Source of the DNA: Myrica gale
Lineage: Eukaryota > Streptophyta > Magnoliopsida > Fagales > Myricaceae
Direction of reading: 5' to 3'
Assembly: GCA_963930655.1 (NCBI GenBank)
Contig: OZ005619.1
Coordinates: forward strand, 248,001-312,000
Length of the DNA: 64,000 bases
Under the pieces are notes generated by a model. It ran no database searches, was not told the DNA's origin, and saw only the letters and a list, made by a program, of their open reading frames with translations. The position numbers and the translations under genes are program-made. This document shows, one piece after another, positions 37,737 through 48,900 of this stretch. The stretch's first letter is position 1, and each line of letters begins with the position of its first letter.

Positions 37737-38490
37737 AAGCAATTAAAATGGATTATTCAAATCTACTCCCACCTATATGCTAATTAACGCATATGCAATA
37801 TATAATCCTCGTAAGAGAGAGTTTCGAACTTACATTACCCATAAGATCTATGACCCAAAAACATATATATCAGGATTTCCTCCTTAGTGGAGGTGAATCA
37901 GAGCAGGCAGGTAGCCCTCCTAGTCCTTGATCCATTTCTCTGTAATTTATTATTGATATATTCATTGTATATGAAAAGTACTAAATAACAAAGTCTCAAT
38001 CGTTTACTGCAAAAATCATGATTAATAATTGATGAATACCATGTACTAGAATATCTTACAGATTTTAAAGTATTATAATTCAATGAGGAGGAGTAACTTC
38101 GATATTACTTTTTTCATCTAGATAGTTTGAACATGTACCTCCAAGTTTCCAAACATTTATGGGTTATGTTAATATAGAAAAACTTTTTTGGTTCGGGTAA
38201 AAGGAGACTATATACATGTTTTTTCGATCGATAATGTGGAGAGCATATATAACTACTTGTAAATAAATCAAGACCAATCTTTAAAGCAGATATTTATACT
38301 TCTCATATTGCAAGAGACAAGTAAATTATAAATCTTGCATAACATGTTAGAATAGTGGATTATATAACCTAGAGTCAACCTTTAAGCTTAATTTCTTCGC
38401 TTATGTTGACCCAAACTTAAACATGAACGGCATAACTAACTATTAACTTCAAAACCATACCAAATTTGAGAGAAAGAGCTACAACATCCA
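37737..38490. other. Intergenic, nothing recognised
   Basis: AT-rich sequence with no gene or named repeat that I can support. Confidence 0.4.
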
Positions 38491-38845
38491 ACTTCGAAAG
38501 AGGTCAGCATGGCGACTTCACAACAAAATTGAGGATCTACATGGGGGTCTCCGTAAATTTCATCATTGGCGGGTAACTCATGTGAATAGAGGTGCAAACA
38601 TGTTGGTGCACCACTTGGCTTGTTGGGCTACCTTTAAGATTAGTTTTGGAGGCCACCCCTATTTATCTGAGTCTTGACAGAACTACCTTGAATGTAAGAG
38701 GGATTTGATCCTCCTTAAGAATAGTAGCTAGAGGCTATATGCAATCTTTTGTTAACCAGTGTCAGGCTGTGTTACTATGAATTTAGTTTTTAATTAATGA
38801 AATTATCAATCTATTCTGATAAAAAAAAACAAAAAACAAAAAAGA
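38491..38845 (+). mobile_element. LINE 3' end (RNase H tail plus poly(A))
   Basis: The + strand encodes LHNKIEDLHGGLRKFHHWR followed by THVNRGANMLVHHLACWA, which is the end of the RNase H-like domain found at the C terminus of plant LINE polyproteins. A stop, a short 3' UTR (TTTTTAATTAATGAAATTATC-like) and an A-rich tail (38819-38845) follow. It is strongly 5'-truncated. Confidence 0.7.
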
Positions 38846-39357
38846 GAGCAAACCTATCAATTTGTGTAATCTTTTTCAAAGAGATCTAGGTGAACAAGTT
38901 ATGCACCTGAGAAGAAGAATATTAAACTTTTGATACCCATTTGCATTATAGACAAAGGTTCTCCAAGACGATTTGGAAAAACATAAAAATAGCTTACAGA
39001 ACACTGCAATCTGAAAGCTAGAGGGGAAGTAAAGTTTTGGCTGATGGGGGAAGCCTCTAGATCACCAGCACCGACCAAAGAAAATTGCATGGTGCATGTG
39101 TTTGGCAAGTAACAGTCAAATCCAATTGCTTACCGACATAAAAATCTCTCTCCAACATGGAGGAAAATAGCTAGCCACCCCCACATGCCATGAAAAGCAG
39201 CTGCAGAATGGTATTATTCAAAGGAAGAACCTCACGTGCAAGGGATCCAGGGGGCCAGATTTTAAAACTCAACCCTGATGTCCAAAAGACCTAAAGCCAA
39301 TCCTGGTGTGTAGGGACTGACTAACCAAATATTCCTTATTCAAATAAAGTGAAGTTG
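38846..39357. other. Intergenic, nothing recognised
   Basis: No gene or repeat was identified between the LINE tail and the next MITE. Confidence 0.4.
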
Positions 39358-39365
39358 TTGTCTTT

Positions 39366-39858
39366 CAGGGGTGAAAACCGGAAATGCGGTCCAGTTTTCG
39401 GACCGCATTTCCGGTCCTTCAATAATAAAGGACCGGACCGGACCACTTATAAGTGATCCGGTCCGGTCCTTTAAAATGCGGTCCGGTCTGGACCACTTAA
39501 GTGGTCCAGACCGGATTTAATTATTATTTTTTTAAAAAAATTTTAAAATTTTATTCACGCAGTGCAGAGCCAGAGCAGGCTCTGCACTGCTTAGTCACAC
39601 TGTGCAGTGTAGCTCTGCGCAGTGCACTGCGCGAGAGCTACACTGCTATGCGCGCTTTTTTAATATATTTAAAAAAATTATTAAATACGGTCCGGTCCGG
39701 ACCGCATTTCAAAAATGTATAAACCGGACCGGACCGCATAAATCCGGTCCTTAAATCCGGTCCGGACTGGACCGTATTTTTAGCATTAGGACCGGACCGG
39801 ACCGCAAGTCCGGTCCGGTTTTCTGGTCCGGTCTGCGGTTCGGTTCTATTCAGCCCTA
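39366..39858. mobile_element. hAT-type MITE, GGTCCGGACC palindrome family, with perfect 8-bp target duplication
   Basis: It is flanked by TTGTCTTT (39358-39365 and 39859-39866). The ends CAGGGGTGAAAACCG and CGGTTCTATTCAGCCCTA are inverted repeats of the TAGGGCTGAA type. The body contains well over ten GGTCCGGAC or GTCCGGACC words in both orientations, arranged around a GC-rich core (about 39555-39655) of inverted GCAGTGCAGAGC / GCTCTGCGCAGTGC words. It is the sibling of 27098-27652. Confidence 0.82.
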
Positions 39859-39866
39859 TTGTCTTT

Positions 39867-40304
39867 TGCTTGGTGGTCAAAGGTCAGAGATCCAGACGTG
39901 CACAGAGATGATGGGAGGGGCTTGGAAAACAAACAGAGGGTGAGTCAGCGTGTGAGCCGCACGAGGGGATCTCTCTGCCTTTGCTGTGTCATGTGTGGGA
40001 GAGCCTCAGACCCTCTTGAAGACTAATAAAAATCTACCTTCTTTGTTTAGAAAATGGTTGTCCTGTTTTTTTAATTGGGTGGGGCATGTGTCCAAGAAAA
40101 CAAAAAAGAGAAAAAATGGATGGGCAACTTCACTAAAGAGTATTATTATAATAGCATGCCCTTACTTTGAAGGGCTGTGTCACGTGGAGAGCCTTTTCCC
40201 CAAGACCAAATGCTGAGGGTAAGTGGGCTCTCCGTCACACAAGCTCCAGTCTTGGACTACTTCTGATACATCTTTCCTTTTTCTTTTCTATTCATTTGTA
40301 ACTA
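39867..40304. other. Intergenic, nothing recognised
   Basis: A 76-codon + frame (39986-40216) has no family resemblance. No repeat was seen. Confidence 0.35.
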
Positions 40305-41000
40305 TTACAAATATCTTGTTAAAGAAAGCAAACATCTTGCACATCTACTAACCAGCATGCTAGAAGCAGCGGCCTGAACATCATTCAATACATCCATAGG
40401 CAGATTCTCAAACCTAAAAATACCAGAAAAATTATGACTAGCACACCATCTGGCTAAGTTATGAGCAGCAGTGTTGCCTCCCCTATGCGTCCACACAAAG
40501 CTCCACTCAGGGTGTTGATCAAGTAGTCCTCGAATTGTGTCCACTCCGCCAGCAATCTCCCAATCAAGTGGTCTCCCGCAATCAAGAACCTGATTAACAA
40601 GTGCTAGGCAATCTCCTTCTAAACTGATCGAGACCCCAGGAAAACACTCAACATTAATACATGCAATTTGTGCTGCCCTCGCCTCCCCCTTGATCGGATT
40701 AATCCCTCTAATGCATCTGGAACGAGCTTGAAGGACCTCACCGCTACTATTTCTGGTAAGGGCAGCGAAGAAAAGAGACCATGTCTGGACTGTCACATCA
40801 TAAGTAACTTTGAGTTTTCTCTTCTCAGGAGGTATCTAGGTTTTCTCAAACTCCCCAAATCTGCAAGACTAGGCCTCCAAATGGCTATGATATCGTCTAC
40901 TCACATCAGCCAACATAGAATCGTGAGTTGCTGGTGCTCCTCCATGAACCACTTGGCTTCTGTTATACCAAATAGCATCCAAAGTTATAGCTACAACCAA
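40305..41000 (-). mobile_element. LINE-derived RNase H-like fragment
   Basis: The minus strand 40305-40796 encodes an RNase H-like segment: TRNSSGEVLQARSRC, then INPIKGEARAAQIA (Glu of the active site), ISLEGDCLALVNQVLDC (Asp) and WTHRGGNTAAHNLARWA (the conserved end). Sequence upstream to about 41000, in another frame, resembles the AIWYNRSQVVHGG-type linker that precedes RNase H in plant LINEs. The start of the domain, including the first catalytic Asp, is missing. Alternatively it is a captured host RNase H-like gene fragment. Confidence 0.7.
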
Positions 41001-41830
41001 CATCATATTGGAGGGATTGGTCCAATCAAAGGGGAGGCAGAGGGCCATGACCTCCTCCCCAACCCTTCAAAAGTTCATAAAAAGCATTTATATCTTTTAT
41101 CTATTTTAATGAATTTTTAAATTTTATTCATTTTAACCCCCAAAAATATTTTCATGTAATTGACGCCCAATAATTGAGTAGAAAGAACTTTTTGAAACAA
41201 GATATTAACTCCAAGGATTTACAGAAGGAAGAACAAAAACCTAGCTAGAGATCAAATTGGGATAAAAGTTAAACTTGAGTGAGTCGGTGAATTAATTTCA
41301 GTCATCTTTAATGTTCTAAAATCTTTAGAATACCATATTCGTGATTAATATACGTGCTAAGTGATGCTTTTTAAAACTAGAACTTTTTCCTAAAATGACA
41401 AAAAAGCATACCAGTGACACCTCAACTAGAACGCTTTTTTCCCGACCACCGCCCCGTCTTTAGAAAGTACAACATATGATTGTGAACTCGTAGCTACACG
41501 TGCACTTGAAGTTTGGCTCTCATATTATTTTGCTTGTTTTCTTTTTCTTTAAAACGTTAAACGCTTTTAGAACCAGCGATGTGTTGTGGCCTGGTGGGTG
41601 TAACTTATGAGAATACTAAAAGATACAACCTCTTTATTACTTAATTTTATTGGAAATAAATTCTAATTAAGTATAATAACTAACATATATAACGATCTTG
41701 AAGCAAGAACTTTCTCAGAAATTGTGTTTTTCAACGTCCAGAGCTGCACTATGTTGTTTTGCTGCTAGTTGATCTATGAGTTCTTTTAGGGCTTTGTCCC
41801 AGCGCTCTCTGAGTTTGGACTGTGCACGAG
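41001..41830. other. 3' flank of the FMO gene
   Basis: AT-rich, with no further gene. The last part (41700-41830) is probably 3' UTR of the FMO gene. Confidence 0.35.
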
Positions 41831-44800
41831 TTAGTCGGTCCTCATCATGTGTTTACTGGTGATACCTGCATAATCAGCCGGTGCATATGGTTGAAAATAC
41901 TCAGCAAATATTCCCTTCTTTCGTTTATGTTGACATCCCATGTCTTTGCACAATTGATCATTATACCAAATGTAAATGTTCCCGAGGCATGATCTCCGCA
42001 AATACCTTCCGGCATATTGCTTCATGTTGTTTTCCCACACTCTGACATCCTTTTCCATCTCCTTTATACTAGGCAATGCAACCTTCCCATCAAGGAAATG
42101 CGCCAGCCATTGAGATCTGACTTCGGAGCCAATCAGATTGGAGAAACCCTCTGCATATCCTATTATTGCTAGTTGTGGAATCCGAGGGTGAACAATCTGT
42201 CTGCAGTATATATAAGCAAGAATGTTATAAAATGAATCAATTCTGCACAAAGCTGCATAGTCCAAACTTCAAACAAGATAAATATAACTGGAACTAAAAT
42301 CTGCAATAAGCTGATAGACCTGTAGAGAGGAACCATTGAGCTCGGTGATCCAGAAATGTAGTTTTGATACACTTGTGATTTGAACATGCTCTTAAGCTTC
42401 TGATCACCGTTGTATCCTGTGGCTAGAATTACAAGATCTGTTTTTAGCGGTCGATGTTCTCCGTTAATTACCAGACCTTCTTTGCAGAAGCTGAAGCTTG
42501 GTGATTTCTTTAAGATGATACTTCCTTCTTCCACTTGGTCATAAAAATTTTTGGGCAGCATTTTAATCTGACATGAATAGACTTCTTGAAAAAAGCTGCT
42601 TTCTGGTATCACTCCATATTTTTTCAAAGGAAGTTTCCATCTAAGATAGCTCTCAACAAATTTTGAGATCCCCCATCTCTGAAAACACAAGTTACACAAC
42701 CTTCATCATCAAAACATATAATTGTTGAACAAACATGTAGCTGCAAAGAAGATAAAAAGCATACCAAGGGTGAAAGGATGGTTGCCAAAAACTTGAGTAG
42801 GAATGTTTCACCAGGCTTGTGGATCAAAAGCTCTGAAAAGCGGTTGAAATACAATAAGCCTAGGCTTACTCCCCAGAAAGAGCCACTGGGGAGAAACCAA
42901 TGGGCAGTCCTCTGAATCAATGTGCAAGGGTATTCAACACCTATATTAAAGAAGGTCAACAATGCAGGTGAATATGAAATTGCCTCTAACTACTAACCCA
43001 AAAAAAATACCGAAAGAGAAAAGCCTTTAGCTGATATCCTTCCATAAGGTTGGCTTACCATTTGCATTTGCACATTCTGCTGCAATGTCCATTGCAGTTT
43101 TCTGTGAACCAACAATTGCAATTCTCTTTCGTCTGATAAATTTTGCAGCATTGGCATTGTCCATAGAAGAGTAGTCCATAGAATGGATCACCTTACCACT
43201 GAACACTTCTGGGCCTTGATTTGAGGGGAACTCGGGTATATTTGGGACACCACTGAATCTTCCAATACAGAGAACCACAAACTCCACTTGGTGCACCTGG
43301 CCAAGGAAAATATAATCCGAGTTTATGTATCGAAGAATGAATTTTTTTTCACAGTTTGGTTAGTGATCGCTTCTTCTGAAGCTAGAACTAGGCCATGATT
43401 CTTTCTGGATTGGGTTTGTTATTGAATATGACCTCAAACGATGCTATTTGCATATGATCGAATCATAGGCATATAAATAGTTCCCTTATTTTTTCTTTAT
43501 TTTTAGGAAAATTACACTTTTCGCCCCCCGACTATGGTAATCTCACTTTACACCCCATATTATTGATTTTGTGACATTTAGCCCTTCAACTACCATTGAC
43601 TGACATTTCGCACCCGTCGTCTGCTTTTTCATCAATTTGAATGGAAATCAATACACGTGACATGCACTTGCGACTGACCACTTTTTCTCCCTTTTTTACC
43701 CCTCATAGGCTTTACACTTTTCGCCCATCGACTATGGGGTCACTCGCACTTTGCACCCCATATTATTGATTTCGTAACATTTAATCCTTCAACTACTGCT
43801 GGCCCACATTCTGCACCCTGCCGTCTACTTTTCTATCATTTTGAACGGAAATCATTGCACGTAACAAACACGTGCGTCTCACCCCATTTTTCTCCCTATT
43901 TTACCCCTCATATTGAGACTGAAATTACTGTGCTACCCTTTTTAACTTCATCTCGCTCTTGCTCTGCTCTTCCTCTACAGAGTATACTCTCATCCATTCC
44001 TTCGTCCCCTACCCTAAGAAAGAGCATCTAAGCCTATGCCTGTTGTCCTTCTTCCCCAAACTCCCACTTCAAGTTATGCCCTCTTCGTCATGAAGGTGAG
44101 GGGGTCTCTCTCTCTCTCTCTCTCTAAACACATACGTAAACGCATGGATATTTTGTAGCATTGGTTTGTCAACGTATATTTGTTGATTTCTCAATATGAG
44201 GGGTAAAATGGGGTGAGACACACGTGCTTGTCACGTGCAATGATTTCCATTCAAAATGACAGAAAAATAGACGACGGGGTGCAAAATGTGAGTGACCCCA
44301 TAGTCGGGGGCGAAAACTGTAATTTTCCCTTCACTTCCTTTGTGCGTGTCACGTGTATTGATTTCCGTTCAAATTGACGGAAAAACAAACGGTGGGGTGC
44401 GAAATGTCAGTCAATGGTAGTTGGAGGGCTAAATGTAACGAAATCAATAATATGGGGTGCAAAGGCCCTACAATAAAAAAAAACAAAAAGCCAGCGAAAA
44501 ACCTAAACGGATCCAAAGGCCCTACAATAAAACGGGTCCGAAGATCCGGTAGTCAATCCGAACTACAAAGCCGAAACCACCATGGAGGTCGTGGGCACCA
44601 AAGACCACCGGAGAGTAAGCCCACCATGGGTTGTATATATGGTCGCTTGAAGGATAGTAAGCCCACCATGGAGGTTGTGCGCACTGAAGACCACCGGAGA
44701 GGCCGGTATCTAACCTCCAAAATGCAAACCAAAAAACCAGTCGAAAAAGAGCTAAAAATACAAACTCCGGCCACCAGAAACGTGGACGAAGGAAAGAAAA

Positions 44801-45755
44801 GGGTGGGGAGGAGCCGAAGCTCCTCCCCTAACAGGGGAGAGTGGGAGGAAGGTTTTTTTAGACAAGGGGGAGGGGGTTCTAGAGAGAGAGGAGTCTCTAT
44901 CTCTAGAATGAAAGGTTCCTCGCGTGCGCGGGCATTCTATGTTCCCTTATCTTTTCAAGAAAGTGAATTTTGTGAAAATTTGATGTAAAGGGGATGTTTG
45001 AGGGTGAAAATTTTGAGTATTGGGGTTTGAGAAATATTATAAAGTAAAAATATGTTATGAGAGTTGGTGAAAAAGTAAAGAGAGAGAAAATTTTTAATAA
45101 GTATTATAATAATAAAAAATTATGTGGAGAATTTTTTACGATTAAACCCAAATATTTGGTCACCACACATGCATGTTGATTGTTTCCTCGCATTGAAGGC
45201 TTGTTGGATGTTTTAGAGAAGACAACTAGTTTTCTTGTGTTCTAAAGTTCCAAGGTGAACTACTTCTGAGTACGTCTTTCCGAGTGTAAACAAAACATTT
45301 GTACAATAGTAAATTACCTCTGTGGAGCAACATTTGGAGTCTTGTACGCTAATTTGCCATTTCCCTCTAGAGCCAAAAGGTTTGCCGGTGCCTCCCCATA
45401 GATCCCATGACTTCATCTCTCCAAAAGGCTCTCCAACATAGTCTATACTCACGACTCGAGAGTGGAATTTTATGTACGGAATGATGCCAAAGTGTTGAGC
45501 ATATGATTCAAGATACTCCAGGACCTGAGTGTGACTAGGAAACACTTCTTCTACTGAAGAAGGCCAAGGGAAATCTGAAAATTGGAAACTTTCCTTGACA
45601 TTTTGGAGCTTGGTGGACTCTATGGTATGCTTCCATAATCCTCCTACGCTCTCTGTGGCTTCGAAAACAATTGGATCAAACCCCTTCTCCAAAATGTACT
45701 TGCAAGAAAGAAGGCCGCTCATTCCTGCCCCAATGATAGCCACCCTTTTCTCCAT
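41831..45755 (-). CDS. Flavin-containing monooxygenase, plant FMO1-like clade (526 aa, 5 exons)
   Basis: Coding exons: 45318-45755, 43059-43296, 42765-42940, 42320-42678, 41831-42200, with consistent phase and GT-AG borders (1581 nt). Residues 9-14 GAGMSG bind [14 protein letters not shown] (178-188) is the FMO signature FxGxxxHxxxY. VGSQKTAMD (from 208) occupies the NADPH-binding position, and LATGY (369-373) is the second FMO hallmark. Exon 5 ends the protein at about the usual family length. The enzyme would use NADPH and O2 to oxygenate a soft nucleophile, typically an amine; the best-known plant member N-hydroxylates pipecolic acid in systemic immunity, but members of this expanded clade differ and the substrate here is unknown. 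Intron 1 (2.0 kb) contains a palindromic insertion. The start codon lies only about 90 bases from the start of a long tandem array, so the promoter must be within or across repeats. Confidence 0.92.
43505..44463. mobile_element. Long nested inverted-repeat (foldback) element in FMO intron 1
   Basis: The left side has two tandem related arms (43505-43700 and 43705-43915). Each runs from an ACACTTTTCGCCC/GACTATGG block through CACCCCATATTATTGATT to a block like TGAATGGAAATCA. The right side carries their reverse complements in mirrored order (44190-44331, ending CCATAGTCGGGGGCGAAAAC, then 44332-44463). The central 270 bases hold a CT microsatellite (about 44107-44128). The structure suggests a DNA transposon with long, internally duplicated terminal inverted repeats, or one copy inserted into another. 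Confidence 0.75.
44464..44995. repeat. GC-richer segment with local short repeats beside the foldback element
   Basis: It contains two copies of AAAGGCCCTACAATAAAA and repeated blocks with CCCACCATGG and AAGACCACCGGAGAG. An open + frame of 204 codons (44374-44988) is basic and low-complexity and starts inside the foldback element, so I do not call it a gene. Confidence 0.5.
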
Positions 45756-45761
45756 CGTGCA

Positions 45762-45944
45762 TCAACTGTATTGTCTAGAAAATCTCAAGTCGGATTTTTC
45801 TTCTTCTAGCTTTGGTGTTATTTCTGCTTCCCGTCTGCAGTCTGCCTGATCACGTTTTAAATCCGGCTTCGGTTCCTTCTGGGTAGCTACTTGGTTTCCG
45901 TACCTAAGGCTTGCTAAGAAAGATAGTGACAATACATTTATCAC
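45762..45944 (-). other. Short ORF just upstream of the FMO start, sharing a peptide with array ORFs
   Basis: A 60-codon minus-strand ORF ends six bases before the FMO ATG and contains QVATQKEPKPDLKRD. Each exact array unit has its own 60-codon ORF (46765-46947 and +1024 steps) containing QLATQKEPKPDLKRD with a different C terminus. The shared peptide comes from the short sub-repeat. If transcribed as part of the leader it would be an upstream ORF; I have no evidence that it is. Confidence 0.3.
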
Positions 45945-48900
45945 GTTTTAAATCCGGCTTCGGTTCCTTCTGGGTAGCTAGTCGTTTATCACGTTTTAAA
46001 CTACTAGTTGGTTTCTGTACGTAAGGTTTTCAAAGAAAGATAGTGATATTCATAAATGCAAGCAAGCTGGATCACTAGTTGTATTGTATCTTCGGTTCCT
46101 TCTGTGTAGCTAGTCGTTTTCGAATCTCATGCACATATGAACAGAGCACATTTTAGGATTGTTTTGTGAGCACACATCAGCCATATAAATATATATCGTA
46201 TTTAACAGAAATGACTCAATTCCATGTTATAGCTTTAGCTCAGTTTTGAAAGATATTATTTGAATTTAGGAGCACGAAGAATAGCTCTATTTGAACAGAA
46301 ATCTCAACTCTAGAGCTGTCGTCTTTCAAGTTAAGAAGCGATTAATATCAGCTTTAAAAATTGGTGCGTGAGGCTGGAGTTGAATGGATTGAATCTCAGC
46401 TTTGAAAAATGAGTTGTGGCTGCAGTTGAATAGACTAGGGCTGCACTATTGCAGTTGAATAGACTAGGGCTGCACTATTGGACCAAAATTTCAATAAGTA
46501 ATTCCTCATGTCTAATTTACTGAGATAGGAAATGCGTTTTTTGTGAAAAGAAAAACATTGGCCAACCATATATCTTTACTTCATATTACATCTTAAACAA
46601 AGCTGATATCACCGTCGCACAAGATGGGTTGCTCAACAGGGAAAAAAGGAATGGAAAGCACCAACGCTAATTGCTCTTACAACGGGCTATTAGTGAATTG
46701 CTAATTTCGTGTTCCACAAAGGACAACCAAAACAAAGCAAGACGAACATCCATGGTTGTTCTTATTAGTCCAATCTCCTTGGCAGATTCATCCCATTGTG
46801 CAGGAAACTTGTGCTCTTCTTCAGCAGGTGCAGCAATGGTGTTTTACTAAGAAAGATAGTGACAATGCATTTATCACGTTTTAAATCCGGCTTTGGTTCC
46901 TTCTGGGTAGCTAGTTGGTTTATGTACGTAAGGTTTGCATTGATCACGTTTTAGATAGTGACAATGCATTGATCACGTTTTAAATCCGGCTTCGGCTCCT
47001 TCTGGGTAGCTAGTTGGTTTATGTACGTAAGGTTTTCAAAGAAAGATAGTGACATGCATTAATGCAAGCAAGCTGGATCACTAGTTGTATTGTATCTTCG
47101 GTTCCTTCTGTGTAGCTAGTCGTTTTCGAATTTCATGCACATGCCAACATGTTCTGGTCATGCACATATGAACAGAGCACATTTTAGGATTGTTTTGTGA
47201 GCACACATCAGCCATATAAATATATATCGTATTTAACAGAAATGACTCAATTCCATGTTATAGCTTTAGCTCAGTTTTGAAAGATATTATTTGAATTTAG
47301 GAGCACGAAGAATAGCTCTATTTGAACAGAAATCTCAACTCTCTAGAGCTGTCGTCTTTCAAGTTAAGAAGCGATTAATATCAGCTTTAAAAATTGGTGC
47401 GTGAGGCTGGAGTTGAATCTCAGCTTTGAAAAATGAGTTGTGGCTGCAGTTGAATAGACTAGGGCTGCACTATTGCAGTTGAATAGACTAGGGCTGCACT
47501 ATTGGACCAAAATTTCAATAAGTAATTCCTCATGTCTAATTTACTGAGATAGGAAATGCGTTTTTTGTGAAAAGAAAAACATTGGCCAACCATATATCTT
47601 TACTTCATATTACATCTTAAACAAAGCTGATATCACCGTCGCACAAGATGGGTTGCTCAACAGGGAAAAAAGGAATGGAAAGCACCAACGCTAATTGCTC
47701 TTACAACGGGCTATTAGTGAATTGCTAATTTCGTGTTCCACAAAGGACAACCAAAACAAAGCAAGACGAACATCCATGGTTGTTCTTATTAGTCCAATCT
47801 CCTTGGCAGATTCATCCCATTGTGCAGGAAACTTGTGCTCTTCTTCAGCAGGTGCAGCAATGGTGTTTTACTAAGAAAGATAGTGACAATGCATTTATCA
47901 CGTTTTAAATCCGGCTTTGGTTCCTTCTGGGTAGCTAGTTGGTTTATGTACGTAAGGTTTGCATTGATCACGTTTTAGATAGTGACAATGCATTGATCAC
48001 GTTTTAAATCCGGCTTCGGCTCCTTCTGGGTAGCTAGTTGGTTTATGTACGTAAGGTTTTCAAAGAAAGATAGTGACATGCATTAATGCAAGCAAGCTGG
48101 ATCACTAGTTGTATTGTATCTTCGGTTCCTTCTGTGTAGCTAGTCGTTTTCGAATTTCATGCACATGCCAACATGTTCTGGTCATGCACATATGAACAGA
48201 GCACATTTTAGGATTGTTTTGTGAGCACACATCAGCCATATAAATATATATCGTATTTAACAGAAATGACTCAATTCCATGTTATAGCTTTAGCTCAGTT
48301 TTGAAAGATATTATTTGAATTTAGGAGCACGAAGAATAGCTCTATTTGAACAGAAATCTCAACTCTCTAGAGCTGTCGTCTTTCAAGTTAAGAAGCGATT
48401 AATATCAGCTTTAAAAATTGGTGCGTGAGGCTGGAGTTGAATCTCAGCTTTGAAAAATGAGTTGTGGCTGCAGTTGAATAGACTAGGGCTGCACTATTGC
48501 AGTTGAATAGACTAGGGCTGCACTATTGGACCAAAATTTCAATAAGTAATTCCTCATGTCTAATTTACTGAGATAGGAAATGCGTTTTTTGTGAAAAGAA
48601 AAACATTGGCCAACCATATATCTTTACTTCATATTACATCTTAAACAAAGCTGATATCACCGTCGCACAAGATGGGTTGCTCAACAGGGAAAAAAGGAAT
48701 GGAAAGCACCAACGCTAATTGCTCTTACAACGGGCTATTAGTGAATTGCTAATTTCGTGTTCCACAAAGGACAACCAAAACAAAGCAAGACGAACATCCA
48801 TGGTTGTTCTTATTAGTCCAATCTCCTTGGCAGATTCATCCCATTGTGCAGGAAACTTGTGCTCTTCTTCAGCAGGTGCAGCAATGGTGTTTTACTAAGA

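Noticed and set aside
44374-44988. 204-codon open frame in FMO intron 1 region
   Set aside because: It starts inside an inverted-repeat arm, is basic and low-complexity, and contains duplicated DNA words; no family resemblance.
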